A stretch of DNA of 64,000 bases, taken from positions 3,286,001 through 3,350,000 of the forward strand of contig NZ_CP036282.1 in NCBI RefSeq assembly GCF_006974105.1. The letters run 5' to 3'. A program made the position numbers and the translations under genes. Below are positions 27,368 through 37,434 of the stretch, in pieces; position 1 is the first letter of the stretch; the number at the start of each line of letters is the position of its first letter. The DNA comes from Rhodoferax aquaticus (GTDB lineage Bacteria; Pseudomonadota; Gammaproteobacteria; Burkholderiales; Burkholderiaceae_C). The notes below the pieces were generated by a model that ran no database searches, was not told the origin of the DNA, and saw only the letters and a program-made list of their open reading frames with translations.

Positions 27368-29178
27368 TAATCTTCCACCTGCAAAATGGCCAAAAATGCC
27401 TCTTGTGGCACCTCCACCGAACCGATTTGTTTCATGCGCTTTTTACCTGCTTTTTGTTTTTCAAGGAGTTTGCGTTTGCGCGAGATATCGCCGCCGTAGC
27501 ATTTGGCAAGCACGTTCTTGCGCAGGGCTTTAATTGTCTCACGGGCAATGATGTTGGCCCCAATGGCCGCTTGGATCGCCACGTCGTACATCTGACGCGA
27601 AATAATTTCTCGCATTTTCCCGACCACCGCGCGGCCCCGGTACTGGCTCTGGCTACGGTGCAGCATGATGGACAGAGCGTCCACCTTTTCTGAGTTCAAC
27701 AAAATATCGACCTTGACCACGTCGGCAGCACGGTACTCTTTGAACTCATAGTCCATAGAAGCGTAGCCTCGGCTGACACTCTTTAACTTGTCAAAGAAGT
27801 CCAACACAATCTCCGCCAGCGGCATTTCATAGGTCAACACGACTTGTCGCCCCTTGTAGACCATGCTGATCTGGACACCGCGTTTCTGGTTTGCCAAAGT
27901 CATGACAACCCCGACATATTCTTGCGGCATGTACAGGTGCACCGTGACAATGGGTTCGCGTATTTCGGCGGTCTTGCTCACCTCAGGCATCTTGGAGGGG
28001 TTCTCCACCATGATGACTTCGCCGTCTGCCTTCATCACTTCATAAACCACGCTGGGCGCTGTCGTGATCAGGTCTTGGTCAAACTCGCGCTCCAGCCGCT
28101 CTTGCACAATTTCCATGTGCAGCAGCCCCAAAAATCCGCAGCGGAATCCGAAGCCCAAAGCCTGTGAGACTTCGGGTTCGTAATGCAATGACGCATCGTT
28201 GAGCTTGAGTTTTTCAAGCGCGTCGCGCAAGGAGTCGTACTCGCTCGCCTCGGTGGGATACAAACCAGCAAAGACCTGGGGTTGAATCTCCTTAAAGCCA
28301 GGCAAAGCCTCTGTCGCTGTCGCAGCCGCACCACCAGTGCCGGGCTTGATGAGCGTCACTGTGTCGCCGACCTTGGCGGCCTGCAATTCTTTGATACCAG
28401 CGATGATGTACCCCACCTCACCCGCCTCCAAGGAGGCACGGGGTTGGTTGGCTGGGGTAAAGACACCTAGGTTATCGGCGTTATAGGTCGCACCTGACGC
28501 CATCATTTTGATACGCTCACCTTTGGCAAGGCGGCCATCGACCACACGCACCAACATCACGACACCCACATAAGGATCGAACCAGCTGTCAATAATCATG
28601 GCCCGAAGCGCAGCAGCGGGGTTGCCCTTGGGATGCGGTATCTTGGCAACGATGGCTTCCAAGATATCGTCAATACCTAGACCGGTTTTGGCAGAACAGA
28701 CGATGGCATCGGTCGCATCGATGCCAATGACGTCTTCAATTTCACTTCTGGCATTGTCGGGATCTGCATTGGGCAGGTCGATCTTGTTCAGTACAGGGAG
28801 TACTTCCACATTCAGGTCCAAGGCCGTATAGCAGTTAGCAACTGTTTGCGCTTCCACGCCTTGGCTGGCATCGACGACCAGCAAAGCACCTTCGCAAGCA
28901 GACAGGGAGCGGCTGACTTCATATGAAAAGTCAACGTGACCGGGCGTATCAATAAGGTTCAGGTTGTAGACCTGCCCATTTTTGGCCTTGTACTGCAGTG
29001 CTGCGGTTTGCGCCTTGATGGTAATACCGCGCTCTTTCTCAATGTCCATGGAGTCCAGAACTTGGGCTTCCATATCTCTTGCCTCGAGGCCACCGCAACG
29101 CTGAATCAGGCGATCAGCCAGAGTAGATTTGCCATGGTCAATGTGGGCGATGATCGAAAAATTTCTGATGTGATTCAT
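27367..29178 (-). CDS. lepA: Elongation factor 4 (LepA)
   Basis: Ribosome-dependent GTPase that acts on stalled or back-translocating ribosomes. The GTPase domain has [26 protein letters not shown] and [11 protein letters not shown]; the EF-G-like domains and the specific C-terminal domain ([24 protein letters not shown]) follow. ATG 29178 ([16 protein letters not shown]) is used rather than the TTG one codon earlier, giving 603 residues. A terminator hairpin sits 43 bases upstream of the start. Confidence 0.98.
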   Translation of the reverse strand: MNHIRNFSIIAHIDHGKSTLADRLIQRCGGLEARDMEAQVLDSMDIEKERGITIKAQTAALQYKAKNGQVYNLNLIDTPGHVDFSYEVSRSLSACEGALLVVDASQGVEAQTVANCYTALDLNVEVLPVLNKIDLPNADPDNARSEIEDVIGIDATDAIVCSAKTGLGIDDILEAIVAKIPHPKGNPAAALRAMIIDSWFDPYVGVVMLVRVVDGRLAKGERIKMMASGATYNADNLGVFTPANQPRASLEAGEVGYIIAGIKELQAAKVGDTVTLIKPGTGGAAATATEALPGFKEIQPQVFAGLYPTEASEYDSLRDALEKLKLNDASLHYEPEVSQALGFGFRCGFLGLLHMEIVQERLEREFDQDLITTAPSVVYEVMKADGEVIMVENPSKMPEVSKTAEIREPIVTVHLYMPQEYVGVVMTLANQKRGVQISMVYKGRQVVLTYEMPLAEIVLDFFDKLKSVSRGYASMDYEFKEYRAADVVKVDILLNSEKVDALSIMLHRSQSQYRGRAVVGKMREIISRQMYDVAIQAAIGANIIARETIKALRKNVLAKCYGGDISRKRKLLEKQKAGKKRMKQIGSVEVPQEAFLAILQVED

Positions 29179-29221
29179 CAAGGAACTACTTCAAGGTGAT
29201 GGGTAAAAAGAGACAGGCAAG

Positions 29222-29252
29222 AAAAAAGGGCGCGTCACAATGAGACGCGCCC
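29222..29252 (-). terminator. Intrinsic terminator between mucD and lepA
   Basis: On the minus strand: a perfect 9-bp stem GGGCGCGTC / GACGCGCCC, a 7-base loop and six T. It would end transcripts coming from the rpoE-mucD operon. Because it lies only 43 bases before the lepA start, it could also regulate lepA if a promoter lies further upstream (a TACAAT -10-like hexamer is at 29294-29299 on the minus strand). Confidence 0.88.
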
Positions 29253-29661
29253 TAAACCAACAATCTTTGGCAACTGCGAAGGTTGGGTCTTCATTGTAGG
29301 TAAAAAGTTTTGTGAGCACAGTCCAAAAACTGGGGATTCGGTGGAGTTGCGACACAACAACACCAATTTTATGCACAACTTATTCACAAGTTAATAGGTT
29401 TGCCCTGCATAACATGTGAGGCACCTGTGGATCCGCTGTGGGCAAAAACACAATCCCGCATTGTGAACTAATTGCACCAGCGAATACAAGCAATGCAAGA
29501 GACAGAGGCTCTATTCTAACCAAAAGCAAAACAGGGCCTTAGGGACGACGGTGTGCACCACATCATGCCCGTGTTGCAGGAAACACACCATTTTCGCCAA
29601 CTCCCCCCGCCATGTCCCGGCCAATACCCAACTGCAGCGAGGGGTTACCTGACAGCGGATG
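29253..29661. promoter_or_regulatory. 409-base gene-free gap with a DnaA-box pair
   Basis: No convincing gene was found here. The gap contains two exact matches to the DnaA-box consensus TTATNCACA in direct tandem, TTATGCACA at 29369-29377 and TTATTCACA at 29380-29388, then an inverted near-match TGTGGATCC at 29426-29434 and a weaker TGTGGGCAA at about 29437. The function is open: DnaA titration or DnaA control of a neighbouring gene. dnaA and dnaN are not here, so an origin is not supported. Confidence 0.5.
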
Positions 29662-31128
29662 CTACTTGGATGGCCGAATCACGGCGTATTGGGTCCAATC
29701 ACCGCGCCGGTACAGAACCGTTATAGGTTTACTCTTGTCTTGTTTGGCCAGTAGAGTGTCGAACTCTTTCGCACTGGCAATCTCGGATGTACCAACGGAG
29801 AGAATGACGTCTCCTTCCTGTAAGCCGGCCCGAGCTGCTGAGTCAACAGCAGCATCAACGCGAACACCTGCTTTAACCTTTAATTCTTTCCTTTGTGCAT
29901 CCGTCAAGTCAGACACCGTCAGACCGAAGACTTGGCTCGCAGTAGAGGACTTTTTCTTGTCTTCTCCAGACCCGCCCTTGGATGCAACTTTTTCTGGCTC
30001 AATTTCAGCAACCGTGATGATGAAGTCTTTGTAAGCACCGCGGCGGAACACTGTCACCGTGCTCTTACTACCCGGCTTGGTACCTCCCACCAAACGGGGC
30101 AGATCGCTCGACTTCTCAATCAGCTTGCCGTCAAACTTGGTAATGATGTCACCCGCTTCTACGCCTGCCTTCTCCGCTGGCGCACCGGTTTCCACACCCC
30201 GTACCAGAGCTCCTATGGGTTTACCTAGGCCTAATGACTCCGCTACTTCTTTGCTTACCTGCTCAATCTGCACGCCAATGCGCCCACGTGAGACGCGCCC
30301 TGATGCGCGCAGTTGATCGCTAACCCGCACGGCTTCGTCCATCGGAATCGAGAAAGAAATGCCCATAAACCCACCAGAGCGAGAATAGATCTGGCTGTTG
30401 ATTCCCACGACTTCACCCCGCATATTGATCAGGGGGCCTCCAGAGTTGCCCGGGTTGATGGCTACGTCGGTTTGTATAAAGGGCAAGAAATCACCGGTGT
30501 CTCGCTGCTTGGCACTGACAATGCCCGCCGTTACGGTATTTTCCAGTCCAAAGGGGGAACCAATCGCCATCACCCACTCGCCCACCTTCAGGCGATTGAC
30601 ATCACCAATCTTCACGGCAGGCAGACCTGTAGCCTCAATTTTGACCACCGCCACATCGCTACGTTTGTCAGCACCAATCACCTTGGCTTTGAATTCGCGC
30701 TTGTCGGTCAACGTAACCAAGAGTTCATCCGCACCGTCAATCACATGCGCATTGGTCATGATGAGCCCATCAGAGGACAAGATAAACCCGCTACCTACGC
30801 CGCGTGGCTGCTCTTCTTCTTGCGGTTGAGGTCGATTTTGCCGTGGCGCTTGCCTGGGTACGTTGGGAATAGGTATACCAAAGCGCTTGAAGAACTCAAG
30901 CATTTCCTCGTCCCCGGGACTGCCCTGTTGTGCGCGCGGGTTTACTTTCTCAAGCGTCCGAATATTGACCACAGACGGTCCGACCTGCTCTACGAGATCA
31001 GTGAAGTCTGGGAGTGCCCTGGCCTGGGCTTGGGCTGGGCTAACCCCTAGCAATGGCACCAAGGACCCCAGTCCCAAGGCAAACGCCAAGGTGAGGGCTT
31101 TGAGTGAAGTCGCACGGTTTTGAAACAT
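29662..31128 (-). CDS. mucD: DegP/MucD-type periplasmic serine protease
   Basis: HtrA-family protease and chaperone of the envelope. A signal peptide (about 1-36, ending AQAQA) is followed by the trypsin-like domain with triad H128 (TNAHVIDG), D158 (KRSDVAVV) and S229 (NPGNSGGP), then two PDZ domains (about 270-360 and 390-485). The start is ATG 31128, eight bases after AGGAG; an upstream in-frame ATG touches the AGGAG and is unlikely. It is last in the rpoE-rseA-rseB-mucD order, so sigma-E control is expected. Confidence 0.95.
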   Translation of the reverse strand: MFQNRATSLKALTLAFALGLGSLVPLLGVSPAQAQARALPDFTDLVEQVGPSVVNIRTLEKVNPRAQQGSPGDEEMLEFFKRFGIPIPNVPRQAPRQNRPQPQEEEQPRGVGSGFILSSDGLIMTNAHVIDGADELLVTLTDKREFKAKVIGADKRSDVAVVKIEATGLPAVKIGDVNRLKVGEWVMAIGSPFGLENTVTAGIVSAKQRDTGDFLPFIQTDVAINPGNSGGPLINMRGEVVGINSQIYSRSGGFMGISFSIPMDEAVRVSDQLRASGRVSRGRIGVQIEQVSKEVAESLGLGKPIGALVRGVETGAPAEKAGVEAGDIITKFDGKLIEKSSDLPRLVGGTKPGSKSTVTVFRRGAYKDFIITVAEIEPEKVASKGGSGEDKKKSSTASQVFGLTVSDLTDAQRKELKVKAGVRVDAAVDSAARAGLQEGDVILSVGTSEIASAKEFDTLLAKQDKSKPITVLYRRGDWTQYAVIRPSK

Positions 31129-31195
31129 TATTTCCATCTCCTGTTACTGATCGTTCAGTGAAATACAAGTCGCCAAGTGTTGCGTTTAAGTCGTT

Positions 31196-32206
31196 CTATT
31201 GCTTACGTTCGAGCGCCAAGGCAAACGCCTTGACCGTGCTGGCGGGCACTTCTCCGACCGCCGTTATCCACCATTCGTTCACACGGCGCGCGTAAATGTG
31301 AGTCGCCCCCCCAAGATCGGTTGGACCTTGTCGAACATGCCTTCGCACATCAAATGCCTCAACAAAAAGTGAGACGGTCGCGAGTCCATCAGAGAATGTC
31401 CATTGCATGGAACCATCGTGGCGCGAATAGCTCGCCTGAGACGCCGCATTGGGCCACTGAAAACAGCCCGTGGGCTTGAAACCTGCGACAGTTTGCTTCA
31501 ACGCCCAACCCTCTTCGTCCGGGTTCGCCTTGTGTAGCTCTGGGCGCTCGACCCGATAGCCCTCGGTAGCCCGCATCAACTGGCCCAAGTTGTGCATGCT
31601 CACTGGTGCATTCAGGCTAAGCTCAGAAAATGCACTTTGCTCGATGACTTGTCCCTCTGTGGTTACCGTTTGCAACTGAACAATGAGCCCTGTTCTTTTT
31701 TCACTCCAGACACGATAGCCAAAACGCAGCGCGTCTTTCGGCGTAAGACCAACCACGTCAGCCTGAAGTCCAGCAACCCTCTCATTGGGATAAGACTTCA
31801 GCTCATAGAAGCTATCAATGTCGGTGTCCTTTGATTTCAGCAAACCGGGAAACAAGCCAAGGGAATCACGCTTCTCCAGCACGGCAAGTTTGATCGTCGG
31901 ATAGAAAGTGATGACCTGGTCATCACGCCGAATGGTGGAGCGTGGAGCACCAGTTAGTGACTCAACGCGCTCCATTTGCTGCTCGCCGTCACAAACGTGC
32001 CATATCTTTGCACTCGCCATCTGACCGCCCGCCCGTACAACGTAGGTGCCGGTGTAAGCCAATTGGCGAGACGCTTGGTACCCTTTTTGCAACCATGTTT
32101 TGATAGGTGTATTGGTTCCGACTGTGGGCTCGGCCTGTGTGTTAACGCTTATGAAAAGGGAAAATGCAAGCAAAATCACTTTGCAAGTCGGTCCAAAACC
32201 TATCAC
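31196..32206 (-). CDS. rseB: RseB/MucB, periplasmic regulator of sigma E
   Basis: Binds the periplasmic part of RseA and shields it from proteolysis until it senses mislocalised lipoproteins or lipids. A signal peptide ending about residue 25 (NTQAEP) is followed by the two MucB/RseB domains (LAYTGTYVVRAGGQM early; GFKPTGCFQWP and a C-terminal domain with WWITAVGEVP). Its ATG overlaps the rseA stop by four bases. Length 336 is normal for the family. Confidence 0.92.
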   Translation of the reverse strand: MIGFGPTCKVILLAFSLFISVNTQAEPTVGTNTPIKTWLQKGYQASRQLAYTGTYVVRAGGQMASAKIWHVCDGEQQMERVESLTGAPRSTIRRDDQVITFYPTIKLAVLEKRDSLGLFPGLLKSKDTDIDSFYELKSYPNERVAGLQADVVGLTPKDALRFGYRVWSEKRTGLIVQLQTVTTEGQVIEQSAFSELSLNAPVSMHNLGQLMRATEGYRVERPELHKANPDEEGWALKQTVAGFKPTGCFQWPNAASQASYSRHDGSMQWTFSDGLATVSLFVEAFDVRRHVRQGPTDLGGATHIYARRVNEWWITAVGEVPASTVKAFALALERKQ

Positions 32207-32838
32207 TTGGCAGGTCTTTCAAATGTGGCATTGCGCAAAAATCCTGAAGGCATTTGCAAAGCCGAGTGACCGCCTTGCAACTGATGCGCAGCAAGCAACG
32301 CGTCTAGCGCAGGATCTCTGATCATTACTGCTGGTCCAGTCGAGTCCACAACAAACTCTACAGGCGCATTAGTTGCTTCGATGATGACTGCCTTAGGTTG
32401 CGAAACCTCAGCAACCTGGACCAACGCCGTCTGCTGTAGCAACCCTAAACCTAGCGCACCAGATAGAACCGAAGCAATGATTGCAACCATTGGCTTCCAT
32501 CTACTCTTGAAATTACTGACAGCGACGGCAGGCGGAGCATCCGCCCGAACAGAAACCTCCCTCAAAGCGGTATCAAGGGGCGCAGCGATTGGAACTACGG
32601 CTTCTCGAGCCAGTCGTCGCTCAAAGTTTGCCAAGAATGACTGTGCAGCGATGGGATCTTCGGGTTCGCCACGCATGACTTGCCCTAGTACTTGGTAGCT
32701 TATCCACGTTGTTTCCAAGTCTGGAGAGCTTCCCAGTTCTTCAGCTGCCCCCAATCCACTCAGACCTTCTACTTGGCCGTCAAACAGGGTCGACAAATAC
32801 TCGTCTGAATGTGATGCAGAAGATGTCATATCAGTCAT
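32203..32838 (-). CDS. rseA: Anti-sigma E factor RseA/MucA
   Basis: Membrane anti-sigma factor holding RpoE inactive. The cytoplasmic N-terminal domain (about 10-80) includes EYLSTLFDGQVEG and WISYQVLGQVMRGE, typical RseA segments; one membrane helix lies at about 115-134 (MVAIIASVLSGALGLGLL), with a periplasmic tail of about 75 residues. It begins two bases after the rpoE stop and overlaps rseB by four bases. An alternative start is the ATG three codons downstream. Confidence 0.92.
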   Translation of the reverse strand: MTDMTSSASHSDEYLSTLFDGQVEGLSGLGAAEELGSSPDLETTWISYQVLGQVMRGEPEDPIAAQSFLANFERRLAREAVVPIAAPLDTALREVSVRADAPPAVAVSNFKSRWKPMVAIIASVLSGALGLGLLQQTALVQVAEVSQPKAVIIEATNAPVEFVVDSTGPAVMIRDPALDALLAAHQLQGGHSALQMPSGFLRNATFERPAK

Positions 32839-32840
32839 GT

Positions 32841-33461
32841 CTACCAGCGTTTGCCTGTGCGTTTTTCAAGCAGAGGTTTGATTTTTTGGGAAACAGCCTC
32901 GCGCGCTCGAAAGATGCGCGAGCGAACGGTCCCAATGGGGCACTCCATAAGCTCAGCAATTTCCTCATAGCTCAAACCATCGATTTCACGCAGTGTGATT
33001 GCTTGTTTAAGATCCGCTGGCAAAGCCTCTAAGGCAGCATTGACAACCGTCGCAATTTCCTTGGCTGCCAGTGCAGACTCAGGTGTTTCGTCACTGGTTA
33101 GTTCAGGCTTTCTCCAAGAAGTTTCATCCTCATCGTCAGAATCGCCAAAATTATCGGTGACCGTGGGATTGCGCTTTAGGTCAAGCAAGGATTTTTTAGC
33201 GGTATTGATCGCAATCCTATAGAGCCAAGTGTAGAACTGCGCGTCGCCACGGAACTGGTGCAATGCGCGATAGGCTCTTATGAAGGTTTCTTGGGCGATG
33301 TCTTCTACTAGATCAACATCGCGCACCATGCGACCAATGAGACGTTGGATGCGCCGTTGGTACTTGAGCACCAATAGTCCGTATGCGCGCTGGTCCCCAG
33401 CCAAAGTCCGTTGAACCAAAGTCCAATCAGTGTCGTCGTTGGGCGCGGGACTATTGCTCAA
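32841..33461 (-). CDS. rpoE: RNA polymerase sigma factor RpoE (AlgU)
   Basis: Extracytoplasmic-function sigma factor for envelope stress. Region 2 (LVLKYQRRIQRLIGRMVRD, EDIAQETFIRAYRAL) and region 4 (LSYEEIAELMECPIGTVRSR) are intact and joined by an acidic linker (about 95-130). Length 206 is slightly longer than the enteric protein owing to that linker. ATG at 33461 overlaps the upstream gene by four bases. No sigma-E-type promoter was found immediately upstream. Confidence 0.97.
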   Translation of the reverse strand: MSNSPAPNDDTDWTLVQRTLAGDQRAYGLLVLKYQRRIQRLIGRMVRDVDLVEDIAQETFIRAYRALHQFRGDAQFYTWLYRIAINTAKKSLLDLKRNPTVTDNFGDSDDEDETSWRKPELTSDETPESALAAKEIATVVNAALEALPADLKQAITLREIDGLSYEEIAELMECPIGTVRSRIFRAREAVSQKIKPLLEKRTGKRW

Positions 33462-33928
33462 AAAAACTCCTCTATGGGTCGGTTTTTCGTCAATGCGGTT
33501 TGCCTGCTACGTCCAACTGCGTAAACTGCGCGTCTGAATGCCAACCATTGGAGCGCCAAAGAGCTCCGCTCCAACCAAAGCCATACTGAGTCTTGCTCTT
33601 CATTGACGACATGAACGAGCATGAGAGTCTGAATGTCCAGCCGCACTGCGATATGGCATGGCGAAGCAGTGGGAAACCGAGTCCAAGCCCAGTTCATGCC
33701 ATCCCAGCTCAGACGTCCAGTGTGCGCGTTTCTTGAAGTCCTCGAGCCAATCAAAACCAACACCAGAAACAGATAGGCGAGTGCCAAGTAGCCCAATGTA
33801 GCCCAAGCCATACCGCTAAACAAAAGGGAAAGGTTCAACGCGAACGCTAGTGACAACGCCCCTACCAACAATCTATTAGGGATTGTCGACGGTCCAATGA
33901 CGCAACTGACGGCAGGAGCCTTATGCAT
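33458..33928 (-). CDS. YgfX-like membrane protein upstream of rpoE
   Basis: A 156-residue protein with two N-terminal hydrophobic helices (about 18-62) and a Trp-rich cytosolic part ending VWLWLERSSLALQWLAFRRAVY. The layout and this final motif resemble the YgfX (CptA) family, which in enterobacteria partners the SdhE/CptB protein; no sdhE is seen nearby. Its stop overlaps rpoE by four bases, so it is translationally coupled to the sigma factor. The family call is by pattern only. Confidence 0.55.
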   Translation of the reverse strand: MHKAPAVSCVIGPSTIPNRLLVGALSLAFALNLSLLFSGMAWATLGYLALAYLFLVLVLIGSRTSRNAHTGRLSWDGMNWAWTRFPTASPCHIAVRLDIQTLMLVHVVNEEQDSVWLWLERSSLALQWLAFRRAVYAVGRSRQTALTKNRPIEEFF

Positions 33929-33962
33929 TACCTAGGCTGCGCCGCTCTGTTGTGGCACTTAC

Positions 33963-35207
33963 TCAAATGCGCTTGAACACCAAAGTACCGTTGGTGCCGC
34001 CGAAGCCGAAGTTGTTCTTGACAGCCACATCGATCTTCATGTCGCGCGCAACATTGGCGCAGTAGTCAAGGTCGCACTCCGGGTCTTGATTAAAAATGTT
34101 GATGGTTGGTGGGCTTTTCTGATGATGAACGGCGAGCACAGTAAACACTGACTCAATACCACCAGCCCCGCCCAGCAAATGACCAGTCATGGACTTTGTG
34201 GAATTCACCACAACCTTCTTTACATGATCGCCTAAGGCGGCCTTGATCGCTTTGGTTTCATTCACATCGCCCAAAGGCGTCGATGTCCCATGGGCGTTCA
34301 AGTAATCAACCTTATCAACATTGACCTGGGCATTGCGCAGCGCACTCAACATCGCGCGGCGTGGGCCATCCATGTTGGGAGCTGTCATGTGACCGGCATC
34401 GGCGCTCATGCCAAAACCAGCAAGTTCTGCATAAATCTTGGCACCACGGGCTTTGGCATGCTCGTACTCTTCCAACACCAAAATCCCCCCGCCCTCCCCC
34501 AACACAAAGCCATCGCGATCGCGGTCCCAAGGGCGTGACGCCGTCGTTGGGTCGTCGTTTCGGGTACTCAAAGCACGCATTGCAGCAAAACCACCAATGC
34601 CAAGCGGGGAAACTGTACTTTCAGAGCCTCCCGCAATCATGACATCTGCATCTCCGTACTCAATCATTCGTCCGGCTTCACCGATGCAATGAAGACCCGT
34701 GGTGCAGGCTGTGACGATTGCAATATTGGGCCCTTTGAAGCCATAGCGCATCGAAACATGCCCAGCGGTCATATTGATGATCGTGCCGGGTACAAAAAAG
34801 GGAGAAATCCGACGTGGCCCACGATTCACATACTCACTATGCATGCTCTCTATCATCGGCAAGCCACCAATTCCAGAACCAATGACGCATCCGATACGGG
34901 TAGCCTCATCTTCACTGAGCGCATCCCCGGTCAGCAAGCCAGAGTCTTGAATCGCCTGTGCAGCAGCAGCAATGCCGTAATGGATGAAGGCATCCATTGA
35001 GCGCGATTCTTTGGGAGGAATATAGGCGTCTAGGTTGAAGTTGCGCACCTCGCCTGCGATCTTGCAGGAAAACGCAGATGCGTCAAACTTCGATATCAAA
35101 TCAATTCCCGACTTGCCTGCCAATAGATTGGCCCAAGCCTCTTCAACTGTATTTCCAACTGGGCTTACACAACCCAGACCAGTAACCACAACGCGACGAC
35201 GAGACAT
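33963..35207 (-). CDS. fabF: Beta-ketoacyl-ACP synthase II
   Basis: Condensing enzyme elongating fatty acids. The Cys-His-His triad is visible: C168 in [10 protein letters not shown], one His in [11 protein letters not shown] and one in [13 protein letters not shown]. At 414 residues it has normal length. Its neighbours acpP upstream and the rpoE operon downstream are typical for Burkholderiales. A UUCG-type hairpin lies between acpP and this gene. Confidence 0.98.
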   Translation of the reverse strand: MSRRRVVVTGLGCVSPVGNTVEEAWANLLAGKSGIDLISKFDASAFSCKIAGEVRNFNLDAYIPPKESRSMDAFIHYGIAAAAQAIQDSGLLTGDALSEDEATRIGCVIGSGIGGLPMIESMHSEYVNRGPRRISPFFVPGTIINMTAGHVSMRYGFKGPNIAIVTACTTGLHCIGEAGRMIEYGDADVMIAGGSESTVSPLGIGGFAAMRALSTRNDDPTTASRPWDRDRDGFVLGEGGGILVLEEYEHAKARGAKIYAELAGFGMSADAGHMTAPNMDGPRRAMLSALRNAQVNVDKVDYLNAHGTSTPLGDVNETKAIKAALGDHVKKVVVNSTKSMTGHLLGGAGGIESVFTVLAVHHQKSPPTINIFNQDPECDLDYCANVARDMKIDVAVKNNFGFGGTNGTLVFKRI

Positions 35208-35309
35208 AGAAGTATGTATTCAGCAGTTTGCCAATGAAGCGCCGTTAGTACGGCAGGATCATGGCCCGGCAGACGGTTGCAATAGCCCCCGTATCTGCCC
35301 AAGCCGTTT

Positions 35310-35323
35310 GACACCGAAGTGTC
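35310..35323 (-). other. Small hairpin between acpP and fabF
   Basis: On the minus strand a 5-bp stem GACAC/GTGTC closes a TTCG tetraloop 13-26 bases after the acpP stop. There is no T-tract. It could protect the abundant acpP message from 3' decay or act as a processing point; that is inference. Confidence 0.35.
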
Positions 35324-35335
35324 GTGAAAACCAAA

Positions 35336-35584
<249 letters not shown>

Positions 35585-35675
35585 CTAAGGGTAGTAAATT
35601 AATCCGTGATTTTACCCGGGCTTAGAGCACTGCCCCTAACCGGACGACCGAACGGACAAATCGGCCTATTTTTGA

Positions 35676-36422
35676 CTACATGTACATGCCACCGTTGACA
35701 TGTAGCTCTTGGCCTGTAATGTAGTTGGCCGCAGGAGACGCAAGATAAGCCACCGCATGGGCAATATCAGCCGGCTTGCCCAATCGACCTAAAGGAATTT
35801 GGCTCAAAAGTGCTTTTTGCTGATCTTCCTGCAAACCAGCCGTCATATCAGTCTCAATAAACCCCGGCGCAACGCAGTTAACAGTAATGCCACGAGAGCC
35901 CAGCTCCCGCGCCAGTGCGCGGGTCATACCTGCAACCCCTGCTTTGGCAGCCGCATAATTTGCTTGTCCGGGGTTGCCGGATGCACCAACAACCGAGGTG
36001 ATGCTCACGATACGTCCGTAGCGTTGTTTCATCATGGAGCGCATCACGGCACGACTCATGCGAAAGACACCTTTTAGGTTGGTGTCTAGAACAGCATCCC
36101 AGTCATCATCCTTCATGCGCATTGCCAAAGTATCCCGCGTGATGCCTGCGTTGTTAACTAGCACATGCACCCCTCCAAGCTCTTTGACTACGGCATCCAC
36201 AAACGCATCCGAAGCAGCACCATCTGTCACATTCAAAGTGCGACCGTCACATCCTGCAAAAGCAGCCAATGCTTCACGGATGCTCTTAGCTCCGTTGTCC
36301 GTCGTCGCAGTACCGATGACCTTAAAGCCGTTCTTCGCCAGTTCTAGTGCAATAGCAGCACCGATGCCACGGGATGCACCAGTGACCAAGGCAATCTGAC
36401 CTTCGGTTTTGACTTCACTCAT
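35676..36422 (-). CDS. fabG: 3-oxoacyl-ACP reductase
   Basis: NADPH-dependent reductase of the fatty-acid cycle, short-chain dehydrogenase fold. The dinucleotide-binding TGASRGIG, NNAGITRD and the catalytic triad S143, Y156, K160 (YAAAK) are in place. Length 248 is normal. It overlaps fabD by four bases (ATGA). Confidence 0.98.
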   Translation of the reverse strand: MSEVKTEGQIALVTGASRGIGAAIALELAKNGFKVIGTATTDNGAKSIREALAAFAGCDGRTLNVTDGAASDAFVDAVVKELGGVHVLVNNAGITRDTLAMRMKDDDWDAVLDTNLKGVFRMSRAVMRSMMKQRYGRIVSITSVVGASGNPGQANYAAAKAGVAGMTRALARELGSRGITVNCVAPGFIETDMTAGLQEDQQKALLSQIPLGRLGKPADIAHAVAYLASPAANYITGQELHVNGGMYM

Positions 36423-37369
36423 TCCAAGTTCCCTTTTACTTCTTGCAAACCCGCTGGATCAGCCAAAGAGTACCCGCTTAACTCAGGGTCAATCCGTTTG
36501 GCCAGCCCGGCCAACACCTTACCAGGACCGCATTCCACAAGTGTCGAAACACCCAAAGCCTTGATGGCTTGCACGGTCTCAACCCAACGCACGGGACCAA
36601 ATGCCTGTCGGTACAACGCATCCTTAATCTCTGCAACACTTACCGCCACGGCAACGTCGATATTGTTGATCAGTGCGACTTGCGGCATAGCCATCTCCAT
36701 AGCCTCCAAACGCGCACGCAGCGTGATGGCTGCGGGTTGCATGAGGCTTGAGTGAAATGGCGCTGAGACAGGCAAAAGCAAAGCGCGCTTTGCCCCAGCC
36801 GCCTTCAGTACTTCGCAGGCTTTGTCGACCGCCGCTTTGGTTCCGGCAATAACTGTCTGGGAAGGGTCATTAAAGTTAACCGCCTCGACTACCTCACCCG
36901 ACTCGCCCCCAAAAGCCGCCGTAACTTCCGCACAACCGGCCGCAACTCTCATGGCATCCATGCCCAACACGGCGGCCATCGCGCCAGTACCCACCGGAAC
37001 AGCATCTTGCATTGCCTGTGCCCGCAAGCGAACCAAAGGAGCAGCTTGGGCCAAGCTTAGGGCGCCAGCCGCCACCAATGCGGAGTACTCCCCCAATGAA
37101 TGCCCAGCCAACACAGCGGGCATGACACCGACCTCAGCCATCCATACCCGATAAGCAGCCACTCCAGCGACTAGCATCACCGGCTGGGTATTGGTCGTCA
37201 GGGCAAGGTCTTCTTTGGGCCCATCTTGTATCAGTTGTGTCAAATTTTCTTGCAGAGCGTCTGATGCTTCTTCGAGAACTAGCTTCACCGCTTGGTGGTC
37301 ACCCCAAGCATTCAGCATCCCAACTGATTGCGAACCTTGACCAGGAAAAACAAATGCAAAAGTCTTCAT
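36419..37369 (-). CDS. fabD: Malonyl-CoA-ACP transacylase
   Basis: Moves malonyl groups from CoA to AcpP. The nucleophile is S91 in AGHSLGEYSALVAAG; the partner His lies in VSAPFHSSLM. The N-terminal FVFPGQGSQ is typical. Length 316 is normal. It is followed by fabG with a 4-base overlap, and a dispersed repeat separates it from fabH. Confidence 0.98.
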   Translation of the reverse strand: MKTFAFVFPGQGSQSVGMLNAWGDHQAVKLVLEEASDALQENLTQLIQDGPKEDLALTTNTQPVMLVAGVAAYRVWMAEVGVMPAVLAGHSLGEYSALVAAGALSLAQAAPLVRLRAQAMQDAVPVGTGAMAAVLGMDAMRVAAGCAEVTAAFGGESGEVVEAVNFNDPSQTVIAGTKAAVDKACEVLKAAGAKRALLLPVSAPFHSSLMQPAAITLRARLEAMEMAMPQVALINNIDVAVAVSVAEIKDALYRQAFGPVRWVETVQAIKALGVSTLVECGPGKVLAGLAKRIDPELSGYSLADPAGLQEVKGNLE

Positions 37370-37388
37370 AAAACCTATAGATAAATGA

Positions 37389-37434
37389 CTCTAGCGCCCA
37401 TAGAGTAAGCGCCAGTAGCTACATATTTAAGAGC
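37389..37434 (-). repeat. Dispersed palindromic repeat, copy E
   Basis: On the minus strand: GCTCT, seven bases, GTAGC (37418-37434), then TACTGGCGCTTACTCTATGGG and GCGCTAGAG. It fills most of the fabH-fabD gap, and the TAG within GTAGC is the fabH stop codon, so the element forms the end of the fabH reading frame. Confidence 0.65.

Noticed and set aside
29369..29446. Replication origin
   Set aside because: Only two exact DnaA boxes plus two weak ones, no clear AT-rich unwinding region, and none of dnaA, dnaN, rpmH or gidA/parA nearby.
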